Under the pieces are notes generated by a model. The model was not told the DNA's origin. It did not search any database and saw only the letters and a program-made list of their open reading frames with translations. Positions 48,024-56,154 of a stretch of DNA of 64,000 nt are shown here, one piece after another. Within the stretch, counting starts at the first letter, position 1; every line of letters starts with the position of its first letter. Origin of the DNA: Devosia sp. FKR38. Its GTDB lineage: Bacteria > Pseudomonadota > Alphaproteobacteria > Rhizobiales > Devosiaceae. Made by a program: the position numbers and the translations under genes. The stretch is taken from assembly GCF_005222805.1 (NCBI RefSeq), contig NZ_STGC01000005.1:1961651-2025650 (forward strand), read 5' to 3'.

Positions 48024-48104
48024 ATGATCCGTTCAGTCGCCACCATCTCGTTTTGGTATTTTAGCTATCCGCTCCCGGCGGAGGCTACCGCGCGCTTGAT
48101 CTGA
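48024..48104 (+). CDS. aromatic amino-acid leader peptide of the DAHP synthase attenuator
   Basis: 26 codons, ATG at 48024 to TGA at 48102. Codons 10-15 (48051-48068) are TTT TGG TAT TTT AGC TAT, giving Phe-Trp-Tyr-Phe-Ser-Tyr: all three aromatic amino acids in a six-codon run, the hallmark of a control peptide. The Phe-Ser-Tyr codons overlap the 5' arm of the first hairpin (48062-48070). It lies 99 bases upstream of the class I DAHP synthase, which makes the common precursor of all three amino acids. The peptide itself has no other recognisable function. Confidence 0.85.
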   Translation: MIRSVATISFWYFSYPLPAEATARLI

Positions 48105-48162
48105 TCCCCCAGGATTACGAACAAACCCGAAGCCAGCCGCCCCCACTCGAGGCGGCTTTTTT
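48062..48162 (+). promoter_or_regulatory. transcription attenuator (alternative hairpins) of the DAHP synthase gene
   Basis: Hairpin 1:2 pairs TAGC/TCC (48062-48070) with GGA/GCTA (48080-48087). Antiterminator: GGCGG-a-GGCT (48077-48086) can pair with AGCC (48131-48134) plus CCGCC (48137-48141), which removes the 5' arm of the terminator. Terminator: AGCCGCC (48135-48141) with GGCGGCT (48151-48157), then TTTTTT. A ribosome stalled on the aromatic codons blocks the first hairpin and frees the antiterminator, so scarcity of charged aromatic tRNAs allows transcription. Confidence 0.82.
48135..48162 (+). terminator. attenuator terminator
   Basis: AGCCGCC, 9-nt loop CCCACTCGA, GGCGGCT, followed by a run of T reaching 48162. 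It lies between the leader peptide stop (48104) and the DAHP synthase start (48203). Confidence 0.85.
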
Positions 48163-48202
48163 GTTGGCCGCCTCACCCCAGATATCCCCGAGGAGACCAG
48201 CC

Positions 48203-49276
48203 GTGTTAAAGTCCACCGACGATCTGCGCATCAGTGCCATCAAGGAACTGACCACCCCCATCGAGGTGATGCGCCAGCATCCGCGAACCGATGCCGCCAC
48301 GCGCACCGTCATCAGCGCCCGCCATGCCGTGCACAACATTCTCGCCGGCACCGATGATCGTCTCACCGTCGTGGTAGGCCCCTGCTCCATCCACGATCCC
48401 GCCGCCGCCATCGACTATGCCAAGCGCCTCTCCGCCCTGCGCGACACCCTGGGCGACCGCCTTGAGATCATCATGCGCGTCTATTTCGAAAAGCCGCGCA
48501 CCACGGTGGGCTGGAAGGGGCTGATCAACGACCCCAATCTCGATGGCAGCTTCGACATCGACACCGGCCTGCACACTGCCCGCGCCCTGCTGCTCGACAT
48601 CGCCAACCTCGGCGTGCCTGCAGCCTGCGAATTCCTCGACATGACCACCCCGCAATACATTGCCGATCTCGTCAGCTGGGCCGCCATCGGCGCCCGCACC
48701 ACCGAAAGCCAGATCCACCGCGAACTCGCCTCGGGCCTCTCCTGCCCGGTCGGCTTCAAGAACGGCACCGACGGCAACGTCAAGATCGCCCTCGATGCCG
48801 TAGCCTCGGCGAGCCAGCCGCACCATTTCCTCGCCGTCACCAAATCGGGGCGCTCCGCCATTGCCGCCACCACCGGCAATGCCGACTGCCACATCATCCT
48901 GCGCGGCGGCAAGACGCCCAATTACGACGCCGCCAGCGTTGAAGCCGCAGCCCAGGCTGCCGAAAAAGCTGGCCTGCCCGCCACCATCATGGTCGACGCC
49001 AGCCATGCCAATTCCTCCAAGAAGCCCGAGAACCAGCCCGCGGTTCTCGCCGACATCGGCGACCAGCTCGCCAATGGCGATCGTCGCATCATCGGCGTCA
49101 TGGTCGAATCCAACCTTGTGGCCGGTCGCCAGGATCTGATCCCCGGTCAGCCCCTCGTCTATGGCCAGTCCATCACCGATGGCTGCATTGATTGGGACAC
49201 CACGGTCACCGCTCTTACCGCTCTGGCCGACGCCGTCACCGCCCGTCGGGCTGCCACCAATCAGCAGGTGGCTTGA
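48203..49276 (+). CDS. aroG: 3-deoxy-7-phosphoheptulonate (DAHP) synthase, class I
   Basis: 357 residues. Condenses phosphoenolpyruvate and erythrose 4-phosphate, the first step of aromatic amino-acid synthesis. VVVGPCSIHDPAAAIDYAKRL, MRVYFEKPRTTVGWKGLINDP, ESQIHRELASGLSCPVGFKNGTDG and DASHANSSKKPENQ are the AroF/G/H signatures, with the metal-binding Cys in GPCSIHD. Start is GTG at 48203 with GAGGAG seven bases upstream; an earlier TTG at 48161 lies inside the terminator and is rejected. Regulated by the leader-peptide attenuator directly upstream. Which E. coli isozyme it resembles in feedback control cannot be said. Confidence 0.93.
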   Translation: MLKSTDDLRISAIKELTTPIEVMRQHPRTDAATRTVISARHAVHNILAGTDDRLTVVVGPCSIHDPAAAIDYAKRLSALRDTLGDRLEIIMRVYFEKPRTTVGWKGLINDPNLDGSFDIDTGLHTARALLLDIANLGVPAACEFLDMTTPQYIADLVSWAAIGARTTESQIHRELASGLSCPVGFKNGTDGNVKIALDAVASASQPHHFLAVTKSGRSAIAATTGNADCHIILRGGKTPNYDAASVEAAAQAAEKAGLPATIMVDASHANSSKKPENQPAVLADIGDQLANGDRRIIGVMVESNLVAGRQDLIPGQPLVYGQSITDGCIDWDTTVTALTALADAVTARRAATNQQVA

Positions 49277-49280
49277 AGCG

Positions 49281-49655
49281 ATGGTGATACCTGCAGTCAT
49301 TGCGGCCTATATCGCGGCCTATAATGCCCGCGACGTCGACGGGATGCTGGACTGTCTGGCCGAGGAAGTCGTGTTCCGCAATCTGTCCGCTGGCCAGGTG
49401 ACAGCAGAGGCAATCGGCAAGCCGTCATTTGCCCAGATGGCCCACGCAGGGGCCGCCGCGTTCAGCACGCGGCGGCAGGCAGTAAGGCAAGCTATCACTG
49501 TGGCCGACACCACCCTGGTCGAGATCGACTACACCGCCACGGTGGCGGCCGATCTCCCCAATGGCTGGAAAGCCGGACAAAGCCTCGCCTTTGTGGGGGC
49601 GTCCCTGTTTCGCATCAGGTCTGGGCAAATCGTGGAAATCGTCGACCAGAGCTGA
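49281..49655 (+). CDS. SnoaL/NTF2-like small protein
   Basis: 124 residues. IPAVIAAYIAAYNARDVDGMLDCLAEEVVFRNLSAGQVTAEAIG and LVEIDYTATVAADLPNG, SLFRIRSGQIVEIVDQS follow the cone-shaped NTF2/SnoaL-like fold. Most such proteins are small isomerases, hydrolases or ligand binders; catalytic residues cannot be assigned here. Starts four bases after aroG, so probably co-transcribed and under the attenuator. A hairpin AGGAAGG...CCTTCCT lies before pgsA. Confidence 0.75.
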   Translation: MVIPAVIAAYIAAYNARDVDGMLDCLAEEVVFRNLSAGQVTAEAIGKPSFAQMAHAGAAAFSTRRQAVRQAITVADTTLVEIDYTATVAADLPNGWKAGQSLAFVGASLFRIRSGQIVEIVDQS

Positions 49656-49718
49656 TGGTCCTGGGCAGGAAGGTCAGGCAGGCTTGACCCCACCCTACCC
49701 TTCCTGTTCTCTCCGCTC

Positions 49719-50285
49719 ATGACCAAGAATCCGCTGCTGCTCGTCCCCAACCAGATCACCATTGCCCGCATCGCGGCGATCATTCCCATCGTCTGGCTGG
49801 CGCTGGCTGGCGATCCCACCCTGCGCGTGCTGGCGCTAGTGCTCTATATCCTGGCCGCCGCCAGTGATTGGCTCGACGGCTATCTCGCCCGCGCCTGGGG
49901 CCAGTATTCCCCGCTCGGCCGTATGCTCGACCCCATCGCCGACAAGCTCCTCGTCGGGGTGCTTCTCGTCGCCCTCGCTTGGGATCACAGCCTTTCGGCG
50001 CTCGAACTGATCCCGGCCTGTGCCATCCTCTTCCGCGAGATCTTCATCTCCGGCCTGCGCGAATTCCTCGGCAATGCCAAGGTCGTCCTGCCCGTCACCC
50101 AGCTTGCCAAGTGGAAGACCACCGTCCAGCTTATCGCTCTGGCCTTCGTGCTGGTCCGCCCGCTGCTGCCCGCGCTCGATATTCCCACCAGCCTGCTGCT
50201 CTGGCTGGCCGGCGCCATGACCGTCTGGACAGGCTGGCAATATCTGCGCGCCAGCTGGCCGCATCTGTCGGCGGACACGCCGTGA
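49719..50285 (+). CDS. pgsA: CDP-diacylglycerol-glycerol-3-phosphate 3-phosphatidyltransferase
   Basis: 188 residues with about five helices. Makes phosphatidylglycerophosphate in the inner membrane. The CDP-alcohol phosphotransferase motif D-G-x2-A-R-x8-G-x3-D-x3-D is seen in DWLDGYLARAWGQYSPLGRM followed by LDPIADKLL. VPNQITIARIAAIIPIVW is the family N-terminus. Followed by moaD with a four-base overlap, an order conserved in Rhizobiales. Confidence 0.93.
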   Translation: MTKNPLLLVPNQITIARIAAIIPIVWLALAGDPTLRVLALVLYILAAASDWLDGYLARAWGQYSPLGRMLDPIADKLLVGVLLVALAWDHSLSALELIPACAILFREIFISGLREFLGNAKVVLPVTQLAKWKTTVQLIALAFVLVRPLLPALDIPTSLLLWLAGAMTVWTGWQYLRASWPHLSADTP

Positions 50286-50533
50286 AGATCCTTTACTTCG
50301 CCTGGCTGCGCGAACGCCTCAACCGCGGCGAGGAAGAGGTCTCCCCGCCCGCGGAGGTCGTCACCATTAGCGACCTCATTGACTGGCTCGCATCCCGCGA
50401 CGAAGCCTTTGCTCATGCCGTCGCCAAGCGCAGCCTGATCCGCGCCGCCGTCGATGCCCGGCTCGTGCCGCACGATGCTGCCATTGCCGGCGCCAAAGTC
50501 GTCGCCCTCTTCCCACCCATGACCGGGGGCTGA
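50282..50533 (+). CDS. moaD: molybdopterin synthase small subunit
   Basis: 83 residues, ubiquitin-like fold. KILYFAWLRERLNRGEEEV at the start and ALFPPMTGG at the end; the C-terminal Gly-Gly is adenylated and thiocarboxylated to carry sulfur for molybdopterin. The start is a GTG overlapping the pgsA TGA (GTGA). Works with MoaE encoded two bases downstream. Confidence 0.93.
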   Translation: MKILYFAWLRERLNRGEEEVSPPAEVVTISDLIDWLASRDEAFAHAVAKRSLIRAAVDARLVPHDAAIAGAKVVALFPPMTGG

Positions 50534-50535
50534 CC

Positions 50536-50982
50536 ATGCCCGTCCGCGTCACCACCGCGCCCTTCGATCCCGGCGCCGAAACCAATGCCTTCCTCGCTGC
50601 CGGCCAGGGCGCCGGCGCTGCCGTCACCTTCACCGGCGTCGTCCGCTCCACCGCCGAAGATCCCGTCACCAGCCTGACGCTCGAATGCTACCCCGAACTG
50701 GCCATCAACCAGCTCGAGGCCATCCTGGCCGAGGCCATCGCCCGCTTCGAGCTCGTTGCCGCCAGCGTCATCCATCGCTATGGCAAGCTCGCCCCCGGCG
50801 AGCCCATCGTCCAGGTCATGACCCTCTCGCCCCACCGGGCCGCAGCCTTCCGGGGTGCCGAATTCCTCATGGACTATCTCAAGACCGATGCGCCGTTCTG
50901 GAAGCAGGAGTCCGGGCCAGAGGGCACCATTTGGGTCGCCCCCCGCGAGGAAGACGACAGCGCCAGGGCGCGCTGGTCCTGA
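50536..50982 (+). CDS. moaE: molybdopterin synthase large subunit
   Basis: 148 residues. VTFTGVVRSTAEDPVTSLTLECYPELAINQLEAI is the MoaE fold, HRYGKLAPGEPIVQVMTLSPHRAAAF the active-site block, and FLMDYLKTDAPFWKQE contains the conserved K-T-x-A-P-F-W-K-x-E catalytic segment. Converts precursor Z (cyclic pyranopterin phosphate) to molybdopterin with MoaD. Its stop is about 90 bases before the Mla operon, without a visible terminator. Confidence 0.95.
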   Translation: MPVRVTTAPFDPGAETNAFLAAGQGAGAAVTFTGVVRSTAEDPVTSLTLECYPELAINQLEAILAEAIARFELVAASVIHRYGKLAPGEPIVQVMTLSPHRAAAFRGAEFLMDYLKTDAPFWKQESGPEGTIWVAPREEDDSARARWS

Positions 50983-51069
50983 ACCGTCACTGCCTGGCAA
51001 CAACTATTGATCCTCAACGGACTGCCGACACGTATACTTCTGCAAAACCGGCCAGAACATGTTATTGCA

Positions 51070-52227
51070 ATGGCAACAACGATTGGCACAGAAAGTTCTA
51101 TGGCGCGATTTGTCGAGCTCGGCGCAGCACAGGGTACGGGGCGGACGATCCTGTGTTCGGGCGATTGGACAGCGGCCAATGCCCGTCAGCTTGAGCACGC
51201 CATCGCCGAGCTGAGCCTGTCCCCGGCCGAGCGCAGCCAAGTCAGCATCGATATTTCCCGCCTCGACCGCCTCGACACCGCTGGCGCCTGGCTGCTCACC
51301 CAGCTCGGCCGCGATCGCGCCCATGCCGCCGCAGGCTTCCTGGGCGCCTCGCCCAAGCATGCCACCCTGCTCGCCCGAATCGCTACCTACAATCCCAAGG
51401 CGACCCTGGCCCGTCCGCACGACAATCCCCTGCTCGTGCCCTTCATCGCCCTGGGCCGCACGGTCATGGGGGCGCTGCGCGATATCGTCTCGGTCAATGA
51501 AACCCAGGGCCGCATCCTGGGCGCCCTGGCCCAGACCGCCACCTTCCGCGCCCCGCTGCGCCTGGCCAGCTTCATCAACCAGTTCGAACAGATCATCCTC
51601 AAGGCGATCCCCATCGTCGCGCTGATCTCGCTGGTCGTGGGCGCCATTATCACCCAGCAGACCATCCTGCAGCTGCGCAATTTCGGCGCTGCCATTCTGG
51701 TCGTCGATCTGGCGGCCATCCTGATGTTCCGCGAGATCGGCGTGCTGCTGGCCGCCATCATGGTCGCCGGTCGCTCGGGCTCGGCCATCACCGCCGAAAT
51801 CGGCTCCATGCGCATCCGCGAGGAATTCGATGCCCTGCGCGTCATGGGCGTTGATCCCTTCCAGGCCCTGCTGCTGCCGCGCGTCGTCGCGCTGGTCATC
51901 GGCCTGCCGCTGCTGGCCTTCGTTGGTTCCATGGCAGGCCTGCTCGGCGCCATCCTGGTTGGCCAGGCCTATGGCGGCATTCCGGTCGAGACCTTCATCC
52001 TGCGCTTGCGCGATTCCATGACCATCACCAGCGTCGCTGTGGGCCTGCTCAAGGCGCCATTCATGGGCTTCCTCATCGGCCTCCTCGCTTCGCTGGAGGG
52101 CATGAAGGTGCAGGGCTCCTCGGAATCGCTGGGCCGCCGCACCACCTCCTCGGTGGTCAAATCCATCTTCGTAGTCATCGTGGCCGATGGCCTGTTCGCC
52201 ATCTTCTTTGCCGCGATAAAGTTCTGA
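51070..52227 (+). CDS. mlaE: MlaE-type lipid ABC permease with N-terminal STAS domain
   Basis: 385 residues. Residues about 10-100 form a STAS/MlaB-like domain (ILCSGDWTAANARQLEHAI, VSIDISRLDRLDTAGAWLL). The MlaE permease follows: ALISLVVGAIITQQTILQLRNFGA, VLLAAIMVAGRSGSAITAEIGSMRIREEFDALRVMGVDP and SEGMK-like ASLEGMKVQGSSESLGRRTTSSVV. In E. coli MlaB is a separate protein; the fusion is common in alphaproteobacteria. The start is uncertain (51070 or ATG 51100); neither has a strong ribosome site. First gene of a four-gene operon for phospholipid transport across the envelope. Confidence 0.9.
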   Translation: MATTIGTESSMARFVELGAAQGTGRTILCSGDWTAANARQLEHAIAELSLSPAERSQVSIDISRLDRLDTAGAWLLTQLGRDRAHAAAGFLGASPKHATLLARIATYNPKATLARPHDNPLLVPFIALGRTVMGALRDIVSVNETQGRILGALAQTATFRAPLRLASFINQFEQIILKAIPIVALISLVVGAIITQQTILQLRNFGAAILVVDLAAILMFREIGVLLAAIMVAGRSGSAITAEIGSMRIREEFDALRVMGVDPFQALLLPRVVALVIGLPLLAFVGSMAGLLGAILVGQAYGGIPVETFILRLRDSMTITSVAVGLLKAPFMGFLIGLLASLEGMKVQGSSESLGRRTTSSVVKSIFVVIVADGLFAIFFAAIKF

Positions 52228-52229
52228 CC

Positions 52230-52994
52230 ATGACCCAGTCCTCTCCCATCATGACGGTCAGCGACCTCAAGGTCGGCTTCGGCACCACCACGGTCATCGA
52301 CGGCCTGAGCTTTGACCTGCGCGATGGCGAAATCCTTGGGCTGATTGGCCCCTCAGGCTCCGGCAAGTCAGTGACGCTGCGCGCCATCGTTGGCCTCATC
52401 GCCACCCGCGGCGGCACCGTCAATTTCGCCGGCCACACCTATTCCGACCTCACCACCCAGCAGCAGACCGAGGTTCGCCGCGACTGGGGCGTGCTGTTCC
52501 AGCAGGGTGCGCTGTTCTCTTCGCTCAATGTCATCGAGAACATCGAGTTCCCCATGCGCGAGCATCTCGACCTCACGCCGCGCCTGCGCCGGGAATTGGC
52601 GCGTATGAAGCTCGATCTGGTCGGCCTGCCGCCCGAGGCAGGGTCTTCCTATCCCGCCCAGCTGTCGGGCGGCATGATCAAGCGCGCCGCCCTCGCGCGC
52701 GCCCTGGCGCTCGATCCCAGGCTCTTGTTCCTCGACGAACCCACGGCGGGTCTGGACCCCATTGGCGCTGGCAAATTTGACGAGCTGATCGTTACCTTGA
52801 GTGAGACGCTGGGTCTTTCCGTGCTAATGGTGACCCATGATCTGGACAGCCTGGAGGCTGCCTGCGACCGCATCGTCGCCCTGGCCGGTGGCAAACTGCT
52901 CAAGGCTGGCACGCTCAGCGAGATGCGCGCAGCGGACGACCCCTGGCTCAGGGACTATTTCCACGGCCCCCGCGCCCACAACCTCGAAGGCTAG
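52230..52994 (+). CDS. mlaF: MlaF-type lipid ABC ATPase
   Basis: 254 residues. Walker A GPSGSGKSVTLRAIVGL (about 37-53), VLFQQGALFSSLNVIENIEFPMREH, signature LSGGMIKRAALARALALDP, Walker B LLFLDEPTAGLDPIGAGKFDELI, H-loop VTHDLDS. The Q-Q-G-A-L-F-S-S-L block is the MlaF hallmark. Starts two bases after mlaE. Powers the MlaE permease. Confidence 0.94.
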   Translation: MTQSSPIMTVSDLKVGFGTTTVIDGLSFDLRDGEILGLIGPSGSGKSVTLRAIVGLIATRGGTVNFAGHTYSDLTTQQQTEVRRDWGVLFQQGALFSSLNVIENIEFPMREHLDLTPRLRRELARMKLDLVGLPPEAGSSYPAQLSGGMIKRAALARALALDPRLLFLDEPTAGLDPIGAGKFDELIVTLSETLGLSVLMVTHDLDSLEAACDRIVALAGGKLLKAGTLSEMRAADDPWLRDYFHGPRAHNLEG

Positions 52995-52997
52995 ACC

Positions 52998-54593
52998 ATG
53001 GAAAACAAGGCAAATTACGCAACCGTCGGGGCTCTGGCCACTGCAGTGTTGATTGCGTTCTTCGGCTTCGTCTACTGGTTCGCCGGTCCCTCCAGCAATC
53101 TCAAGACCGCCGCCTACGAGGTCATTTTCACCGGCACCGTTTCTGGCATCGGCCCAGGCACCGAGGTGCAGTTCAACGGCATCAAGATCGGCCAGGTCCG
53201 CGCGGTGGGGCTGGACCCCACCGATATCAGCCGCGTCATCGCCCGCATCGAGATCGATGCTGCTATCCCGGTCAAAGCCGACACCAAGGCATTGATGGGC
53301 TTCCAGGGCCTGACTGGCGTCGGCTCGCTGCAGCTTTCGGGTGGCACCCAGGCTGCTGGCCCGCCGCCCACCGAGCCGGGCCGCGACGTTCCCACGCTTT
53401 ACGCCAAGGTCTCCGACTTCCAGTCGATCCTGGATGGCCTCTCGACCACCATCAACGGCACCGCAACGGCGGTCGATCGCCTCAATGGCTTCCTCGACAC
53501 CAATGACGAGAAGCTCAACGAGACCATCGCCAATGTCGCCACCTTCAGCGACGCCCTGGCGGCCAATGCCGATGGCGTCAAGGATGCCCTGGCCACCATT
53601 GCCGATGCCGGCAAGCAGGTCGGCCCCATGGCCGAACAGATCAGCACGCTCTCGGCCAAGCTGGGCGAGCTCGCCGACGCCATCCCGCCCGAACGCGTCA
53701 CCCAGGTGGTCGACAACGTCGCCACCTTCAGCGACACGCTGTCGCGCAATTCTGGCAAGGTCGACGAATTCTTCGCCTCGGCCTCGACCCTTTCGGACAC
53801 CTTGAACGAGATGAGCGCCACGCTCTCGACCAGCGTCGCCCGCATTGACGCGGTCACCGCCGCCGTCGATCCCGCCGCCGTCAGCCGCGTCATGGCCAAT
53901 GTCGATGCTTTCTCGGGCGATCTCAGTGGCCTGAGCACCGACGTCAAGGCGCTGCTCGCTGCCGCACCGCCCGAAAAGGTCAGCGCCGTTGTCACCGATC
54001 TGGCCACCTTCTCTGATAGCCTGGCGCGCAATTCCGCTCAGGTCGACAGCTTCTTTGAGGCCGCCGACGCGCTGTCCAAGGGCATCACCGACATGGTGGC
54101 CCAGCTCGATCCGGCCGTCACCAAGGTCAACGAGATCGCCGCCCAGATCGATCCCGCCGTGGTCGGCCGCGCTGTCGCCAATGTCGATAGCTTCGCCACC
54201 AAGCTGGGCAGCAATTCGGAAAACGTCGACACCATCGTTGCCAACCTCACCGACATCTCCAATTCGCTGGTCGGCTCGGTCGCCAAGGTCGATGAGATCC
54301 TGGCCAAAGTCGACAAATCCGTCGCCGGCGCCGACGACCAAGGCTTGTTCACCCAGATCGGCGATGCGGCCGATTCGATCCGCAGCCTGGCCGACCAGCT
54401 CAATGCCAGCACCGCCAATATTGCCGTCGGGCTCAACAATTTCACGTCGCAGGGTCTGCCCAATTTCACGGCCCTGGCGCAGGACGCCCGCACCACGCTG
54501 GCGCGACTTGATCGCGTGGTCAGAAACCTCGAAAACAATCCCCAGGGACTGATTTTCGGCGGCGACACCGTGCGCGAATACAACAAGAGGTAG
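52998..54593 (+). CDS. mlaD: MlaD-type MCE protein with long repeated coiled-coil
   Basis: 531 residues. One N-terminal membrane helix (GALATAVLIAFFGFVYWFAG), one MCE domain (about 33-110: YEVIFTGTVSGIGPGTEVQFNGIKIGQVRAVGLDP, FQGLTGVGSLQLSGG), then about 380 residues of helical repeats. Blocks of the type 'NVATFSDTLSRNSGKVDEFF' near residue 238 and 'DLATFSDSLARNSAQVDSFF' near 332 repeat at about 94 residues, with a partial block near 180. Such single-MCE proteins hexamerise, and the long tail is thought to form a periplasm-spanning needle. Anchored in the inner membrane. Confidence 0.9.
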   Translation: MENKANYATVGALATAVLIAFFGFVYWFAGPSSNLKTAAYEVIFTGTVSGIGPGTEVQFNGIKIGQVRAVGLDPTDISRVIARIEIDAAIPVKADTKALMGFQGLTGVGSLQLSGGTQAAGPPPTEPGRDVPTLYAKVSDFQSILDGLSTTINGTATAVDRLNGFLDTNDEKLNETIANVATFSDALAANADGVKDALATIADAGKQVGPMAEQISTLSAKLGELADAIPPERVTQVVDNVATFSDTLSRNSGKVDEFFASASTLSDTLNEMSATLSTSVARIDAVTAAVDPAAVSRVMANVDAFSGDLSGLSTDVKALLAAAPPEKVSAVVTDLATFSDSLARNSAQVDSFFEAADALSKGITDMVAQLDPAVTKVNEIAAQIDPAVVGRAVANVDSFATKLGSNSENVDTIVANLTDISNSLVGSVAKVDEILAKVDKSVAGADDQGLFTQIGDAADSIRSLADQLNASTANIAVGLNNFTSQGLPNFTALAQDARTTLARLDRVVRNLENNPQGLIFGGDTVREYNKR

Positions 54594-54602
54594 GACTTAC
54601 CC

Positions 54603-55193
54603 ATGCTCACCACGCGACGCAGTTTCATGGTGCTCGGAGCCTCTGCCCTCTCCCTGGGCCTGGCCGGTTGCCTCGGCGCCACCCCGCCGGTGACCTTCGA
54701 CCTCACCAGCGCCAGCGGCGCGCCGATGCGTCGCCGCTCCTCTCGCGTCGTGGTCATCACCCTGCCCAAGACGGTGCAGACCTATGATTCCCAGCGCGTC
54801 GTGGTGCGCGAGGCCGGCAATGTGCTGAGCTACCTGCCCGAAGCCCAGCTCTCCGACACCCTGCCCCGCCTGGTGCAGACCCGGCTACTGCAGACCTTCG
54901 AGGCCTCCAATTTCCCCAATATCGGCCGCCCCGACGACCAGTTGCGCGTCGACGTCACCCTGGCCACCGAGCTGCAGGCCTTCGAGATCGACGTGGCCAG
55001 CGGCAATCTGGCCACCGTCACCATCAATGCCAAGCTGGTCGACGAGCAGCGCGGCATGATCTTTGCGAGCAAGTCCTTCTCGGCCACCCAGCCGGCCGCG
55101 ACCAGCCCCGCCGCCACCGCCATCGCCGGCCTCGACGGCGCGCTCAAGCTGGTCATGAGCGACATCCTGCAGTGGACGGCCCGCACCGCCTGA
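54603..55193 (+). CDS. ABC-type transport auxiliary lipoprotein (PqiC-like)
   Basis: 196 residues. Lipobox LAGC after about 20 residues (LGASALSLGLAGCLG). FDLTSASGAPMRRRSSRVVVITLPKTVQTYDSQRVVVREAGNVLSYLPEAQLSDTLPRLVQTRLLQTFEAS matches DUF330/PqiC-type lipoproteins that accompany MCE transporters. A double Arg (TRRSFMVLG) precedes the signal core and could be Tat-type, which is unusual for this family but not firm. Probable outer-membrane dock for the MlaD needle. Last gene of the operon; a terminator hairpin follows. Confidence 0.88.
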   Translation: MLTTRRSFMVLGASALSLGLAGCLGATPPVTFDLTSASGAPMRRRSSRVVVITLPKTVQTYDSQRVVVREAGNVLSYLPEAQLSDTLPRLVQTRLLQTFEASNFPNIGRPDDQLRVDVTLATELQAFEIDVASGNLATVTINAKLVDEQRGMIFASKSFSATQPAATSPAATAIAGLDGALKLVMSDILQWTARTA

Positions 55194-55215
55194 TCCCGAA
55201 GGGTACAGCAGATAA

Positions 55216-55247
55216 CAAAAAAGCCGGGCACATGGCCCGGCTTTGTC
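55216..55247 (-). terminator. shared terminator between the Mla operon and ilvE
   Basis: AAAGCCGGGC-acatg-GCCCGGCTTT (55220-55244). On the minus strand it is followed by TTTTTTGTT, making it a strong terminator for ilvE. On the plus strand only CTTTGTC follows, so it is weaker for the lipoprotein gene. Confidence 0.85.
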
Positions 55248-55263
55248 ATCTCTCCGCCAGCGC

Positions 55264-56154
55264 CTATTCGGCGGCGGCGCGCTTGGGCTGCACTTCGGCG
55301 CTATAGGCGTCGATCAGCGTGCGGCAGCCTTCGCCAGGCGTAAACCGGTAATCCCCGATCTGGCTGACGGGTGTAACCTCGGCAGCAGTGCCGGTCAGGA
55401 AGCACTCGTCGAACTGGCTCAGCTCTTCGGGGAGGATATGACGTTCCGTCACCGTAAAACCATTGCGCTTGGCCAGCTCGATCAGCGTCTGGCGCGTAAT
55501 GCCATTGAGGAAGCAGTCGGGCGTGGGCGTGGTGATGTTCTTGCCCTTGATGAAGAACACGTTCGCGCCAGTGGCCTCGGCCACATAGCCGCGGTAGTCC
55601 AGCATCAGCGCATCGGCAAAGCCATTGGCCATGGCCGCGTCCTTGCTCAGCGTGCAGATCATGTAGAGACCGGCAGCCTTGGCCGAGGACGGGATCGTCT
55701 CCGGCGACGGGCGCTTCCACTTGCTCCACTCCAGGCGAATGCCCTTGAGCTTTTCCTCAACCGAGAAATAGCTCGGCCACACCCAGGCAGCGATCGCCAG
55801 ATGCACCGTATTGTTGCGCGCCGGCACGCTGAGCTCTTCCGAGCCGCGCCAGGCCACCGGACGCACATAGGCGTCGGTCAGGCCGTTCTTTTCCAGCACG
55901 GCACGCTTGGCTTCCTCGATCTGCTCGACCGACCAGGGCATGGTCATGTCCAGCGTCTTGGCCGAACGGATCAGCCGCTCGCTGTGCTCGCGGGACTTGA
56001 AGATTTCCCCGCCATAGGCGCGTTCGCCCTCGAACACCGAGCTGGCATAATGCAGCCCGTGCGTGAGCACGTGAATTTTCGCGTCCTTCCAGGGTTTGAA
56101 CTCGCCGTCAAACCAGATCCAGCCTTCGCGCTGGTCCATGGGCACGCCTGCCAT
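55264..56154 (-). CDS. ilvE: branched-chain amino-acid aminotransferase
   Basis: 296 residues, PLP fold type IV. REGWIWFDGEFKPWKDAKIHVLTHGLHYASSVFEGERAYGG is the conserved N-terminus, SSAKAAGLYMICTLSK carries the PLP lysine, DALMLDYRGYVAEATGANVFFIK holds the catalytic-site Glu, and FLTGTAAEVTPV binds the phosphate. Last step of Ile, Leu and Val synthesis. Divergent from a MarR regulator, as in many Rhizobiales. The strong terminator lies at its 3' end. Confidence 0.94.
   Translation of the reverse strand: MAGVPMDQREGWIWFDGEFKPWKDAKIHVLTHGLHYASSVFEGERAYGGEIFKSREHSERLIRSAKTLDMTMPWSVEQIEEAKRAVLEKNGLTDAYVRPVAWRGSEELSVPARNNTVHLAIAAWVWPSYFSVEEKLKGIRLEWSKWKRPSPETIPSSAKAAGLYMICTLSKDAAMANGFADALMLDYRGYVAEATGANVFFIKGKNITTPTPDCFLNGITRQTLIELAKRNGFTVTERHILPEELSQFDECFLTGTAAEVTPVSQIGDYRFTPGEGCRTLIDAYSAEVQPKRAAAE

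Noticed and set aside
48161-48202. upstream in-frame TTG start for the DAHP synthase
   Set aside because: It lies in the T-tract of the attenuator terminator; GTG 48203 has a proper ribosome-binding site.
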